Positions 44,084 to 52,971 of a DNA stretch of 64,000 nt are shown here, one piece after another. Made by a program: the position numbers and the translations under genes. The notes below the pieces were generated by a model, which was given only the letters and a program-made list of their open reading frames with translations, was not told the origin of the DNA and ran no database searches. Source of the DNA: an uncultured Alphaproteobacteria bacterium. GTDB taxonomy: Bacteria; Pseudomonadota; Alphaproteobacteria; RF32; CAG-239. The DNA lies in contig CAKQSV010000001.1 in assembly GCA_934273635.1 (NCBI GenBank), forward strand, positions 1-64,000. The letters are read 5' to 3'. Every line of letters starts with the position of its first letter. The stretch's first letter is position 1.

Positions 44084-46519
44084 TTACGCAATATTTAAAT
44101 ATTTTGTAACAAAGTTTGCCTCTCCGTACTCTTTTATCAGCTCCTCAACCAACAAAACGTTCTTACGACCCGAGTTATAAAGTTTCAGGTAAGGACCTAA
44201 ACCACTCAAATCGACATCCAAAATCACCGACTCTCCGGTCGCGGGGCGTGACAGCAAAATCGCATACGGAAAATCTCGATACGATTTACCGAAAATAAAG
44301 TCTATCTCGCGCTGAGTCAGGTTCCAGTTGGCGTAGTCCTCGGGCATGGCTTGCGGGTTGCGGAAAAAGATGATGGTTTGGCATTGACCACGGATAACCT
44401 CGCCCACACCCAATTTGTCGATAATGTTCGGCTGTTGGAACGCGCACAAATATGCCTGACGCTTTTTACGTCCCTCTTGCAGACCAATCATAAAATAGTC
44501 GCGGAACATCGGGTGCTTTAACATCGGCGCGGTCTCATCAATCATAATCAATGACGGCACACCGGTGTCTCCGGTCTCGGACTGAATACGGTGCATGATG
44601 TAACTGATAACCGCAGGAGCAAGAGTCTCATCCTCAAAAATATGCGTGAAGTCAAAAGCCATAAAGCGTTTGGAGCTCAAATCCAAGCTATCGTTTTCGG
44701 CATTGAAAATATTACCATACTGGTCGGGGTTGACCCAACGATAAAGCTCACGGCGCATATTGCCGGTCGGTGAAAAACAGCTCTTATATAAATTGCGTAA
44801 AATACGCTCATCGGGTTTGAGGTAGTCAAACGCCGTGGTCACGGCACGACCGATTTCTCGCTCGGACAGAGCGTCGTCCACCATGGTAATAGCTTTCAGC
44901 CAGCGGCGCAAAAAGGCGCGGTTGTTCGGGTTGTTAGCGCAGTCAAACGGGTTTAACGACACGTTTTTCTCATCTCCGTCAAAGCCGATATAGGCGCCTT
45001 GCACCGCGCGGGTAAAGATTTCGGCACCGCGGTGACGGTCAAAAAAGAACACCTTTAAGTCGTGGTGACGCATGGCTTGTCCGGCCAAGAAAGTCAGCAA
45101 GGTGGTTTTACCTTGTCCGGTCGGACCGATAATACAGCAGTGCGCCACGGCGGCGTCTTCGCTGGAAACGTGGAATTGGAATCGATATGCCGAACCAGCC
45201 GTGGTGCGGAAAATGGTAATTGCCCCCGGACCCCAGTCACTCTTGCTAAAGCCTTCAGCCGGTTTGTCAAAGCAGACCGCCATCGCCACAACTCGCGACA
45301 AGTAGCGATATGTACGCGGGTAAGCGTCATAGGTCGGAAACTGGTTGAAAAACGCCGCTTGCGCCACCCAACCCTCACGCACCGGCGTTACGCTGAACAA
45401 ACGGCAGATACGTTGAACTTCGCTCTCGCCAAACTCAAGTTCCTCTTTGGTGTCGCCGCGGATGATAATATCCATGGCGTATTCTGTCAAAGCCTGATAG
45501 TCGGCGTCACTATCTTCGATGGCAGACAGCGCCTCGCTGTATTGCGCTACCACATCAGACGAAAAGCTGGTGGAGGTTGCCATACGCTGTTGCTGAATCA
45601 ATAAGGCTCGGGCTTTGGGCTTGAACATCGGTTTAATATTGTGGAGCATGGTCAGTTCGCAATCAATGGACAGCAGGCTAGAAATCATATTCTCATCCAT
45701 ATAGTCCCCCGGGGTGCGAATCCCCATAACAATGGCAAACTTTTCTTTACTACCCGAGAAAAAGCGAATAATGCCCTCTTCTTCGGTAAAGTGAATATGG
45801 TCGGCGGTCAACATCTCGTTTAGCTGATAGCCCTCAGCAGAACCGACCTTGGGGCTCGGCTTGCTAATCGGACTGCAAATATTGCAATAAACCGAAAACG
45901 GGCTTTCGGATGCCGGACTGTCTTCGGTCTCAAACATCGGCTTGACGCCATAATCGTTAAGCGTGGCCAACAGAGACTGAGATGTATAGTTCAAATCTTT
46001 AAGAGCGTCGGTTCTATCCGGCACGGAAAGAACAATGTAGTGGGTATTGCTGTAAACTCTATCCAAGGTATTGTGCCACGTTTCTGACACTTGTTCCAAA
46101 ATGGCGTTGCCAAAGTTGCCTTCATCGGCTTCCATCTCAATCTTGTCTCGCAGGGTAATCACCCGACACACAACCTGAAGCTCGCCCATGCTGTCTATCC
46201 ACAGTTTGCGCGCCTCCATCATCGACAAAGTTTTTTCTTCAGTCACAAAGCTCAGATCTATGCCTTCGACCTTGAAAATGCGGGCAAAAGAGCCATTGTA
46301 GCAACGGATTGTTATGCCGTCAGCCATCAGTTTGCTGAACGGCAAAAAGTCTGCCACGCGCGATTCCTGCGGTTGTGGAAGAATAAACCGACCGAACTTT
46401 GTAACCCACACACCGGCAAACGCCGCCGCCGAGATAAACCCGATTACGGCAACCAGAACCTCCACATTGCTCAATCCCTGAACAAATATGGAAAAAAAGT
46501 CAAAATCATCAGGGCGCAA
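44084..46519 (-). CDS. virB4: VirB4-type T4SS ATPase
   Basis: 811 residues, usual VirB4 size. TTG start with GGGG 7 bases upstream, overlapping the VirB3-like gene by 11 bases. One N-terminal membrane helix (about 19-40), a CagE/VirB4 N-terminal domain (to about 430), then a RecA-like ATPase: Walker A GPTGQGKTT (about 464-472), Walker B SLIMIDE (about 654-660) and RKKRQAYLCAFQQPN. The largest energising ATPase of the machine; it drives assembly and transfer at the inner membrane. The fusion of VirB3 and VirB4 seen in some systems is not present; the two overlap but are separate. Confidence 0.95.
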   Translation of the reverse strand: MRPDDFDFFSIFVQGLSNVEVLVAVIGFISAAAFAGVWVTKFGRFILPQPQESRVADFLPFSKLMADGITIRCYNGSFARIFKVEGIDLSFVTEEKTLSMMEARKLWIDSMGELQVVCRVITLRDKIEMEADEGNFGNAILEQVSETWHNTLDRVYSNTHYIVLSVPDRTDALKDLNYTSQSLLATLNDYGVKPMFETEDSPASESPFSVYCNICSPISKPSPKVGSAEGYQLNEMLTADHIHFTEEEGIIRFFSGSKEKFAIVMGIRTPGDYMDENMISSLLSIDCELTMLHNIKPMFKPKARALLIQQQRMATSTSFSSDVVAQYSEALSAIEDSDADYQALTEYAMDIIIRGDTKEELEFGESEVQRICRLFSVTPVREGWVAQAAFFNQFPTYDAYPRTYRYLSRVVAMAVCFDKPAEGFSKSDWGPGAITIFRTTAGSAYRFQFHVSSEDAAVAHCCIIGPTGQGKTTLLTFLAGQAMRHHDLKVFFFDRHRGAEIFTRAVQGAYIGFDGDEKNVSLNPFDCANNPNNRAFLRRWLKAITMVDDALSEREIGRAVTTAFDYLKPDERILRNLYKSCFSPTGNMRRELYRWVNPDQYGNIFNAENDSLDLSSKRFMAFDFTHIFEDETLAPAVISYIMHRIQSETGDTGVPSLIMIDETAPMLKHPMFRDYFMIGLQEGRKKRQAYLCAFQQPNIIDKLGVGEVIRGQCQTIIFFRNPQAMPEDYANWNLTQREIDFIFGKSYRDFPYAILLSRPATGESVILDVDLSGLGPYLKLYNSGRKNVLLVEELIKEYGEANFVTKYLNIA

Positions 46520-46799
46520 ATTTATTCCCCTTACATTTATACATGTTGTTACTGATACGGCGGCTTTGACCGAAAGCTTGAATCATTGTGGATATGTGCG
46601 GGTCTTTGGTGCCCAAAAATATCACAACAATATGCCCGATTCCGATTGTCGCAATAAAAAATATCGGGTTCATATTCCACACACCCATGCACATGAACAT
46701 AATCGGGAACTGTATTCCCAGATTTAAGAGTGTCGGCAAAAACGGTCCCCACAAAATTTTGGGAGGGTTTGCCACCGCTTTTAAGATCATTTCCCTCAT
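46509..46799 (-). CDS. virB3: VirB3-like T4SS inner-membrane protein
   Basis: 96 residues; RBS AAGGA 5 bases from the ATG. Basic-Pro start (ILKAVANPPKILWGPFLPTLLNLGIQF) with two membrane segments (about 17-60), then a short cytoplasmic part (GTKDPHISTMIQAFGQSRRI). VirB3 proteins are about 100 residues with this plan and regularly precede virB4, as here. Start of the T4SS part of the minus-strand cluster. Confidence 0.85.
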   Translation of the reverse strand: MREMILKAVANPPKILWGPFLPTLLNLGIQFPIMFMCMGVWNMNPIFFIATIGIGHIVVIFLGTKDPHISTMIQAFGQSRRISNNMYKCKGNKFAP

Positions 46800-46836
46800 T
46801 ATGTTTGTCCTTGTGCGTCAGAATCCCTATGCTCTG

Positions 46837-46842
46837 ATTATA
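46837..46842 (-). promoter_or_regulatory. Possible internal promoter of the T4SS cluster
   Basis: TATAAT on the minus strand, in the 100-base gap between the pilus genes and virB3, preceded by TG. The -35 region (TATATT, 17 bases upstream) is poor. If real, it would let the vir part be transcribed without the pil part. Confidence 0.35.
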
Positions 46843-46898
46843 CACTCATTTTTATGAATAATATATTAATTAAATCGTCTTGGCTAAAAATCGCCGCG

Positions 46899-47438
46899 TT
46901 ATTCAAACGACCACATAATTTTGCTGTCGGTTTTACAGTAGTGTTTGGCACGACTGCGCGAAACCGGCAGACCTTTGTCGCCCCAACTGAACTCAAATGT
47001 GCCCTCGGCATTTTGAATCGTCAGCGACAACAGTCCCAACTTATCTTCCTCGTTCCAACGGAAAGAAGCCAGTTCAACGCACTCATCCGTCGACAAATTG
47101 CGGTAACCTATCATAAAACTGCGACCGCTGGGCATAACCGGATTGCCCTCAGAATCGGCGCCAACCACCACCGGCTTGCCCAGTTCATTAATGATGCTGT
47201 TGTTATTGAGCGTACCGCTATAAAGGTTTTGCCGCACCACTTCGTTGGTGTTCAGCCCCCAATAATCCGGTCGGTTTTGATAATAACGGCGGATTTTATC
47301 CGACATGGCAATCAATGAGCGATTGGCTTTGATGACGCTCTCCGGCGGGCGCTGATAGCACAGCAACACGCCAAGAAGAATAATAACCGTCAGCGAGGCC
47401 ACCCATGTGTAGGCAATGATTTTTTCTTTGCGTTTCAT
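46899..47438 (-). CDS. pilS: PilS-like type IVb pilin
   Basis: 179 residues from ATG 47438, one base after the pilR stop. Basic tail (MKRKEKIIAYTW), one hydrophobic helix (about 11-30, VASLTVIILLGVLLCY), then a globular part with late Cys residues (TDECVELASFRW; AKHYCKTDSK), as in the disulfide loop of PilS-type pilins. The order after pilR matches R64. The usual G/A-F/M prepilin cleavage site before the helix is not evident, so it may be processed differently or act as a minor pilin. The main pilin gene might lie elsewhere. Confidence 0.65.
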   Translation of the reverse strand: MKRKEKIIAYTWVASLTVIILLGVLLCYQRPPESVIKANRSLIAMSDKIRRYYQNRPDYWGLNTNEVVRQNLYSGTLNNNSIINELGKPVVVGADSEGNPVMPSGRSFMIGYRNLSTDECVELASFRWNEEDKLGLLSLTIQNAEGTFEFSWGDKGLPVSRSRAKHYCKTDSKIMWSFE

Positions 47439-47439
47439 A

Positions 47440-48552
47440 CTACTTACCCATACTACTGGTGATTTGGTCTTGCATATCGAACACACCCATTACCGCCCAA
47501 GCAATAATACCGCCGATGGCAAGCAAAGCTATCATATTCAAAATTCCGGCTTTTTGTTCAATCATATAAACAGATTCGTCAAGCCACTCATTTGCCAAAT
47601 TGTCAATCGCCTCTTCAAAGTTATCAAGCTCGGAATAAACCTCTAAGTCGGCGATAATCTCTTTGTCCGGAAATTCAAGCTCGGTTTTATATAATGCTTG
47701 TCCCAAGTTGTCACCGTTGTTGATGTATTTGAGGCTCTTGTCAATTTTTTCCCGCAGGTAACCGTTGGCGTCACGGCGCAGAGTGCTCATGGCGCTTGAC
47801 ACCGGCGTTCCGCCTTTAATCAGCGCGGCCATGGCCAACAGCCAACTGATACCAACAAAAACTTTATACAATGACCACGGCGGAAAACGGTCAAATATCA
47901 CACGGACTTTGCCCACCCAAATACCAATCGTCAGATAAATTACCAACATCACCGCCGGCAGAAAGGCAAACGCTAACGCCCAATAGACCTGAATCCACTC
48001 AGAAACCGCCACCAGATCAGCCGCCGTGCCTTTCCACTTTAAGGTTGGCGCAGCCTCCTGCATCGGCGGAACCATATAAACACCGATACCATAAAGAATA
48101 AGTACCGACATCATCGCCAAAAATGCCGGATAAGCAATAGCGCCGATAATCGGACGAATCATTTTGGTGGAACCTTCGGTCACCTTAATCAAGTTGAGCA
48201 AAGCGCTTTCAAGGTTGGAAACGTCACCGGTCGAGAGCATTAAGCGCTCGCGGCTCGGCGCCCAACCGCGCAAAGCATCGGCAAAAGTCAAACCGTTTTG
48301 CAGGGTTTTCATCCACGAAACAATCGCAATCGCCATCGGTTCATAAGGATTTTTACCGTTGTCGCTGGCACCGTTATACAGCAAATCCAACGCGTCCATT
48401 AACGAAAAGCGGTTGGCCATTAATGACGCCAGCTTACGATACAGTTTCAGCCTCGTTTTGTTAGAACACAAACATATAATTTGCGCATATTTAATTTCTA
48501 CCGAACTGACTTTGCGGAGCGAGCGAGCCGATGCTCTGGATCCTTCTGCCAT
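47440..48552 (-). CDS. pilR: PilR, inner-membrane platform protein of the thin pilus
   Basis: 370 residues from ATG 48552 (RBS GGGAG), 11 bases downstream of pilQ. GspF/T2SSF-type protein: a cytoplasmic helical domain with TGDVSNLESALLNLIKV, then a first membrane helix (AYPAFLAMMSVLILYGIGVYMVP), a central pair, a second GspF half (VFVGISWLLAMAALIKGGTPVSSAM...) and a last membrane helix near the C-terminus. PilR of IncI plasmids is the membrane platform on which the pilus is assembled by PilQ. Confidence 0.85.
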   Translation of the reverse strand: MAEGSRASARSLRKVSSVEIKYAQIICLCSNKTRLKLYRKLASLMANRFSLMDALDLLYNGASDNGKNPYEPMAIAIVSWMKTLQNGLTFADALRGWAPSRERLMLSTGDVSNLESALLNLIKVTEGSTKMIRPIIGAIAYPAFLAMMSVLILYGIGVYMVPPMQEAAPTLKWKGTAADLVAVSEWIQVYWALAFAFLPAVMLVIYLTIGIWVGKVRVIFDRFPPWSLYKVFVGISWLLAMAALIKGGTPVSSAMSTLRRDANGYLREKIDKSLKYINNGDNLGQALYKTELEFPDKEIIADLEVYSELDNFEEAIDNLANEWLDESVYMIEQKAGILNMIALLAIGGIIAWAVMGVFDMQDQITSSMGK

Positions 48553-48563
48553 TTGTATTCTCC

Positions 48564-50231
48564 CTAATATACCGGACGTTGGTCTAGCAAGCCGCACCAA
48601 CGCTCAACTTCTTCAAGGTCAATCAAACCCTTGAGCATACGTTCAATCGCGGCGTCTTTCAGGGTGCGTCCGTTTAAGTCACTCGTCCAATAGTCAATCG
48701 CCTTACGGGTTTGGCTGTCAATCATCAGCTCCAAAAACGTTGCGTCAGGCATGATAATTTCAGGCACGCTTAAGCGACCTTTAATACCGCGGTTGTCGCA
48801 ATATTTGCAACCGGGGCCGCGCATATAAGTGTTCTCAATACCAAAGTCTCCCAAAGCCACCTTCAAACGCTTAACGGCCGGATAATCCAACATATCTTTT
48901 ACGCTCTTGCGGCAATGCGGGCACAGGCGGCGGAACAAACGTTGTGAAATCAAACCTTTAACCAATTCAGGATCTGCCAACATAAACTTTTGGATGCCCA
49001 TATCACGCAGACGGGTGATAATTGCCGGCGCCGAGTTGGCGTGCAAGGTTGTCCACACACCGTGTCCTGACAGCGCGCCCTTAAAGGTCAGCTCCGCCGT
49101 GGAAAGCGAACGGGTTTCGCCTACCATCATCACGTCAGGGTCAGAACGCAGCGCCGCGGACAACGCCTTGGTGAACATCTCATCTTTTTCGGCCTCGGTA
49201 TTGGCGTTGGTCACCGGCATTTGCCGCGCGCCCGGAATCGGGTACTCCGGCGGGTCTTCCACCGTAATCAGGTTCAACTCGTAGTTTTTCTCTTGCAACA
49301 GCTTAATCATATTGCGTTGTAAGGTCGTACTTTTTCCGGAACCGGTCGGACCTGCGACCACGCTCAAGCCTGTCGGCACCGAGCGCAGACGATAAAACAA
49401 ATTTTCTTCATATTCGCCAAAACCCAAAGACGACAAATCGCCACTACCGTCGGGATTGTCATCGGCATAAAGCAAGCGCATAACCAAATATTGCGAACCG
49501 AACGCAATCGGGTTGAACTGCAAACGTATAGCCAACACGTTATGCGGCAGCATTAATTTGCCATTTGAACCGCGCAACGGGGTCGCACCCAGTTTTTGCG
49601 CACCCTGAAACTCGTTTTGGGCATAGTTGGAATCGGAAATATCGGCCGAGGCAAACGCCGCACGCACAAAAGCTTCACCCCACGCACCGTCATATTCCAT
49701 CACGGTGGTCATCATACCGTTGACGCGGAACATAATCTGCGTGCTGTCAGCAACCACAACGTGAATATCCGAAACTTTGGCTGATGCCGCACGGGCAACA
49801 ACGTTCACAAAGTCACGCTGCATTTGCAGTTGGTTTTCTTCAACCTCTTTTTCGCTCAGCTCAATCGGTGCCGAGCGCTCGCCATAGGCATAAATGGCGT
49901 TCAGCTCGTTTTGAGTAATATAGATGGTTTTGCCAAAGCGCAAACCTTTTCTTTTGGCCAAGACCTGAAAGCTGAGCACACGACCGTCAAACTTGTGGGT
50001 TTCAACCACCAAAAAGCGACCGTCGGAAAACAGTGCCAACAAACGGCGAGTACCGTCATCAATGGAGATACTTTGCGAATTGGGCAATGTTAAGAGTTTG
50101 TTGCCGGCATAGAATAAAGACTGAATAAGACCGGCGCCGTTCTCTTCTTTGGCATCGGAAGAACCCTGCCCGTTTTGTTCCTGAGCATTACCTTCCGCCG
50201 CAACGGCGCTATTTTCTTCTTCGTCCGCCAT
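48564..50231 (-). CDS. pilQ: PilQ, type IVb pilus assembly ATPase
   Basis: 555 residues of the GspE/PilB/PilQ(R64) family. N-terminal domain (to about 280), Walker A GPTGSGKSTT (about 292-301), the Walker B region DPDVMMVGETR (about 365), the His box TTLHANSA, and a zinc-type tetracysteine (CPHC about 440, CKYC about 475). Powers pilus extension. Position and flanking genes match R64 pilQ. Distinct from VirB11 in this cluster. ATG start with GAGTAG upstream. Confidence 0.92.
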   Translation of the reverse strand: MADEEENSAVAAEGNAQEQNGQGSSDAKEENGAGLIQSLFYAGNKLLTLPNSQSISIDDGTRRLLALFSDGRFLVVETHKFDGRVLSFQVLAKRKGLRFGKTIYITQNELNAIYAYGERSAPIELSEKEVEENQLQMQRDFVNVVARAASAKVSDIHVVVADSTQIMFRVNGMMTTVMEYDGAWGEAFVRAAFASADISDSNYAQNEFQGAQKLGATPLRGSNGKLMLPHNVLAIRLQFNPIAFGSQYLVMRLLYADDNPDGSGDLSSLGFGEYEENLFYRLRSVPTGLSVVAGPTGSGKSTTLQRNMIKLLQEKNYELNLITVEDPPEYPIPGARQMPVTNANTEAEKDEMFTKALSAALRSDPDVMMVGETRSLSTAELTFKGALSGHGVWTTLHANSAPAIITRLRDMGIQKFMLADPELVKGLISQRLFRRLCPHCRKSVKDMLDYPAVKRLKVALGDFGIENTYMRGPGCKYCDNRGIKGRLSVPEIIMPDATFLELMIDSQTRKAIDYWTSDLNGRTLKDAAIERMLKGLIDLEEVERWCGLLDQRPVY

Positions 50232-50235
50232 ATTT

Positions 50236-51648
50236 CTACTCTACAAACATTCCTTCACGAAGGCTAGGTACCTTTGAGGATACAGCCGGTTTATCGGCTT
50301 GCGCATCATCTTCCGATTTAGTCATAGCTTCCAAAGGTTTAGACGGCTCTTTATCCAAAATACCACCGGCGGAGAAATACAGATAGTCTTTCAAGCCACC
50401 TTTATCGGCAACAATATATGTTTGGGTAATGTCTTCAATGATATGCCCCGTATTCAAAATTGTGCCGGGTTTTACCATAAAAGTGCCGCCGTTTTTGTTA
50501 ATGAGCTTAGCCACCAAATTTTCGCCTTTGCCGCTGATTTCCATAATAGCGTATTCTTCGGCAATTTTCTTTTTGGGTGCATTTTCGTCATCAATCAAAG
50601 CAAACGGATTTGGTCCGACCTTCTTACTCTCTTCAAAGGCGTTTTTCTCGGCCTCGAGTTTAGATTTGAGGATAGCCACCTGCGTTTGGAGGTTTGCCAC
50701 TTCTTTGTTATATTTTTCTTTCATAACCTGCGCGGCGGAGCTCGCTCGGGTAATAGCCGCATTAAGGTTGCTGAAATATTCTTTTTGTTTGGTCATAAGG
50801 TCGTTTTGAGCCTTTTCTTCCTTAACCAGTTGATTATAGAGGCGGGAATTGTATTCTACCCACTCTTGATTGCTCTTGAGCATACTCTCTTTATAGGCTT
50901 TCAAAACGCGTTCCTGACGCAATTTCTCATACTTGATTTCCATTTCCTTGAGTTTTTGTTGGTCTTCAAGTAATTTGCGTTCCTGCTCTTTTTCCCACTC
51001 AGCCTGCTTGCGCTCGCGTTCACGCTGTTTTTCCTGCTCTTCTTCAATGGCCTTTTGGCGCTGAGCCTTCATGGCCGCAATCTCGTTTTTGATTTTTTCG
51101 CGTTTGAGTTCAAGCGTGAGCAAGCTCGTTTGCTTTTCAATATCAGCCATTTGCGAGAACAAGTCTTCTTTAACCTGATTCATAATCCGGTCGCCGAGGG
51201 TTGCGTCAGATCCGTTGTCTGCTTGCGGATTGTCAAATTTTTGACGGTCACTCTCGTCACTAAAGTTGCGATAAGCGTTAATAACGGCATCTTGCTTTTC
51301 AGGTTCGGGAGCGGCGTTATTAATCGGCATTTTCGGGGCGGGCGCACCTAAGACCTGCGGCGAGGGAACGTTATCCTGCGGCGTGGCAGGCGCTTCGTGC
51401 TCTTCAGCATCCGTCTTGTCTGCCGCCAACGGATCATCCGTGTCTTTGGTATCGTCAGAGGGCGCCAACTCGTCATCAAGCGAGAACTTAAGCTCGGCGT
51501 TGTTGTCTTTGGCGTTTTTATCCGTCGACACGGCGGGCTCGTCAAGCAACATCAGCTTGTTTTGCGCCAGAGCCGTGGTTGATAGCAGACAAGCAAAGCT
51601 TGCGGCTAAAAATGAATACTTCAATATGCTGCCTGTTTTATATAACAT
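50236..51648 (-). CDS. pilP: PilP-like pilus protein with long coiled coil
   Basis: 470 residues from ATG 51648 (AGGGAA 7 bases upstream). Signal peptide (MLYKTGSILKYSFLAASFACLLSTTALAQ), Asp/Pro-rich part, long Glu/Lys/Arg/Gln coiled coil (about 155-320, AIEEEQEKQRERERKQAEWE type). The C-terminal domain (about 340-440) has IMEISGKGENLVAKLINKNGGTFMVKPGTIL, the pattern of PilP proteins (about 150 residues in R64), so this one has a long N-terminal extension. PilP is a periplasmic partner of the secretin; here the coiled coil could span a wide periplasm. Confidence 0.7.
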   Translation of the reverse strand: MLYKTGSILKYSFLAASFACLLSTTALAQNKLMLLDEPAVSTDKNAKDNNAELKFSLDDELAPSDDTKDTDDPLAADKTDAEEHEAPATPQDNVPSPQVLGAPAPKMPINNAAPEPEKQDAVINAYRNFSDESDRQKFDNPQADNGSDATLGDRIMNQVKEDLFSQMADIEKQTSLLTLELKREKIKNEIAAMKAQRQKAIEEEQEKQRERERKQAEWEKEQERKLLEDQQKLKEMEIKYEKLRQERVLKAYKESMLKSNQEWVEYNSRLYNQLVKEEKAQNDLMTKQKEYFSNLNAAITRASSAAQVMKEKYNKEVANLQTQVAILKSKLEAEKNAFEESKKVGPNPFALIDDENAPKKKIAEEYAIMEISGKGENLVAKLINKNGGTFMVKPGTILNTGHIIEDITQTYIVADKGGLKDYLYFSAGGILDKEPSKPLEAMTKSEDDAQADKPAVSSKVPSLREGMFVE

Positions 51649-52951
51649 AGATTGTTCCCTCATAATACCATGTGCCGTTTTGTGTATCGTATCTTATATT
51701 AGTAATCACAAGTCCTGAAAATTTTGTTAATATATCGCGCCACATCATCGGATTTTGCGGCGTACTGAACGAAAATTTCACCATTTTATAAATATCGGGC
51801 TTGGTCTGACGGCGAAAACCGCTGTTATTTGTCTGCTGCGGCTGAACCGTCAACTGTTGGTCTGACAGTGAAACAGGCACCGACAGCGACTGAAACAAGT
51901 CGTTCAAAGTGTTTTTAAGCTCGGTTGAGGTATAAGCCGGCGGAGACTTCATGACCTTAAGTGAAAACGATATTCCGGCAATCAGCGTGTTGCCGTCTGC
52001 CGAAAGCGAACGGGTCGAAATTTTGACGCCGGATTCATTTAAGGCTTTGTCTGCCCATGCAATACGCCCGACCTCGCGCCGCCACGAAGCCGTCACGCCG
52101 CCGTCCGTACAGTTAATGCCGTTAATTTTCCACCCCGGAGGCATAATCTTAATCAACTGCATGGAATCTTGATAGCAGTTGACCATAACGTCTTCCGGAT
52201 TTTTAACCGTATCCCACGGCAAAACTTTGGGCTTTTCTTCAACCGGTTTCATAATCTTAGGACGAACAGGCGCCACAACCATCGGCTTTTTCTTGGGCGC
52301 AAACAAAACATCAGTTACAAAAGAAGACAAAATCCAAAAACCGACAACCGCCGAAACCGCAATCACGGCATATAATTTTGGACCGCGCAGGGCTTTGATT
52401 TTTTGCAGGCGGGCGCGAACACCATCATTTAAGAGCGCGTTCAGATCGACCGCTTGTGTGTCTTCAACACCCCACTCGGGCGGCGCAATTTTCCGTCCCC
52501 AATCCGGCACGGTCATCATCGACATAAACTGCTCTTTGGCGTCTTCTTCCTTTAAGAAGAGCATATCGCCATCAGACAGGATAATATCGTTACGAACACA
52601 GCAATACCACCAACCGTTATCGACCTTAAAGACCGCCACAAAGGACGAACGGTCGGCCAATGCGGTTGAAACCGACGCCGCTAAGGAAAGCAGACCTTTT
52701 TTGTAGCCGTCGGCACTACCGCACACACCAAACTGCACGGTTTTTCCGGGCTTGAGGGCGAACAGGTCGGCACCTTCAAGCACACCTTCGGCAGAATCTT
52801 CAATTTCAGCATAAGGGTCGTCTTTGTTTTGCAACGGTTGCCAGAACAATCCCGTTGCATAAGCCGTGCCGTTGATAACAGTTGACGGAGCCCAAGAGCG
52901 CGTGGCGCTTGAATCAAAGTCCTTATCGTATAATTTGGCGTTTTCCAGCAA
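51638..52951 (-). CDS. pilO: PilO-like pilus assembly protein
   Basis: 437 residues; TTG start with AGGA upstream. A soluble domain (about 1-190) has WWYCCVRNDIILSDGDMLFLKEEDAKEQF, one membrane helix (about 206-224), then a Pro-rich linker and a periplasmic domain (about 245-437) ending WYYEGTIYVI. This is the layout of PilO2 proteins of IncI-type pili: a cytoplasmic domain tied to a periplasmic one that aligns the platform with the secretin. It overlaps the pilP start by 11 bases. Confidence 0.8.
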   Translation of the reverse strand: MLENAKLYDKDFDSSATRSWAPSTVINGTAYATGLFWQPLQNKDDPYAEIEDSAEGVLEGADLFALKPGKTVQFGVCGSADGYKKGLLSLAASVSTALADRSSFVAVFKVDNGWWYCCVRNDIILSDGDMLFLKEEDAKEQFMSMMTVPDWGRKIAPPEWGVEDTQAVDLNALLNDGVRARLQKIKALRGPKLYAVIAVSAVVGFWILSSFVTDVLFAPKKKPMVVAPVRPKIMKPVEEKPKVLPWDTVKNPEDVMVNCYQDSMQLIKIMPPGWKINGINCTDGGVTASWRREVGRIAWADKALNESGVKISTRSLSADGNTLIAGISFSLKVMKSPPAYTSTELKNTLNDLFQSLSVPVSLSDQQLTVQPQQTNNSGFRRQTKPDIYKMVKFSFSTPQNPMMWRDILTKFSGLVITNIRYDTQNGTWYYEGTIYVI

Positions 52952-52971
52952 CTGTTTATCCTTTCCTGAGG

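Noticed and set aside
15495..46799. Dot/Icm (type IVB) identity, suggested by the giant repeat VirB10 and the PilL-S genes
   Set aside because: The order and domains fit VirB3, B4, B8, B9, B10 and B11; no DotA, DotB-type, DotC, DotL or IcmF-like gene was seen. The DotG resemblance is limited to having repeats before a TrbI domain.
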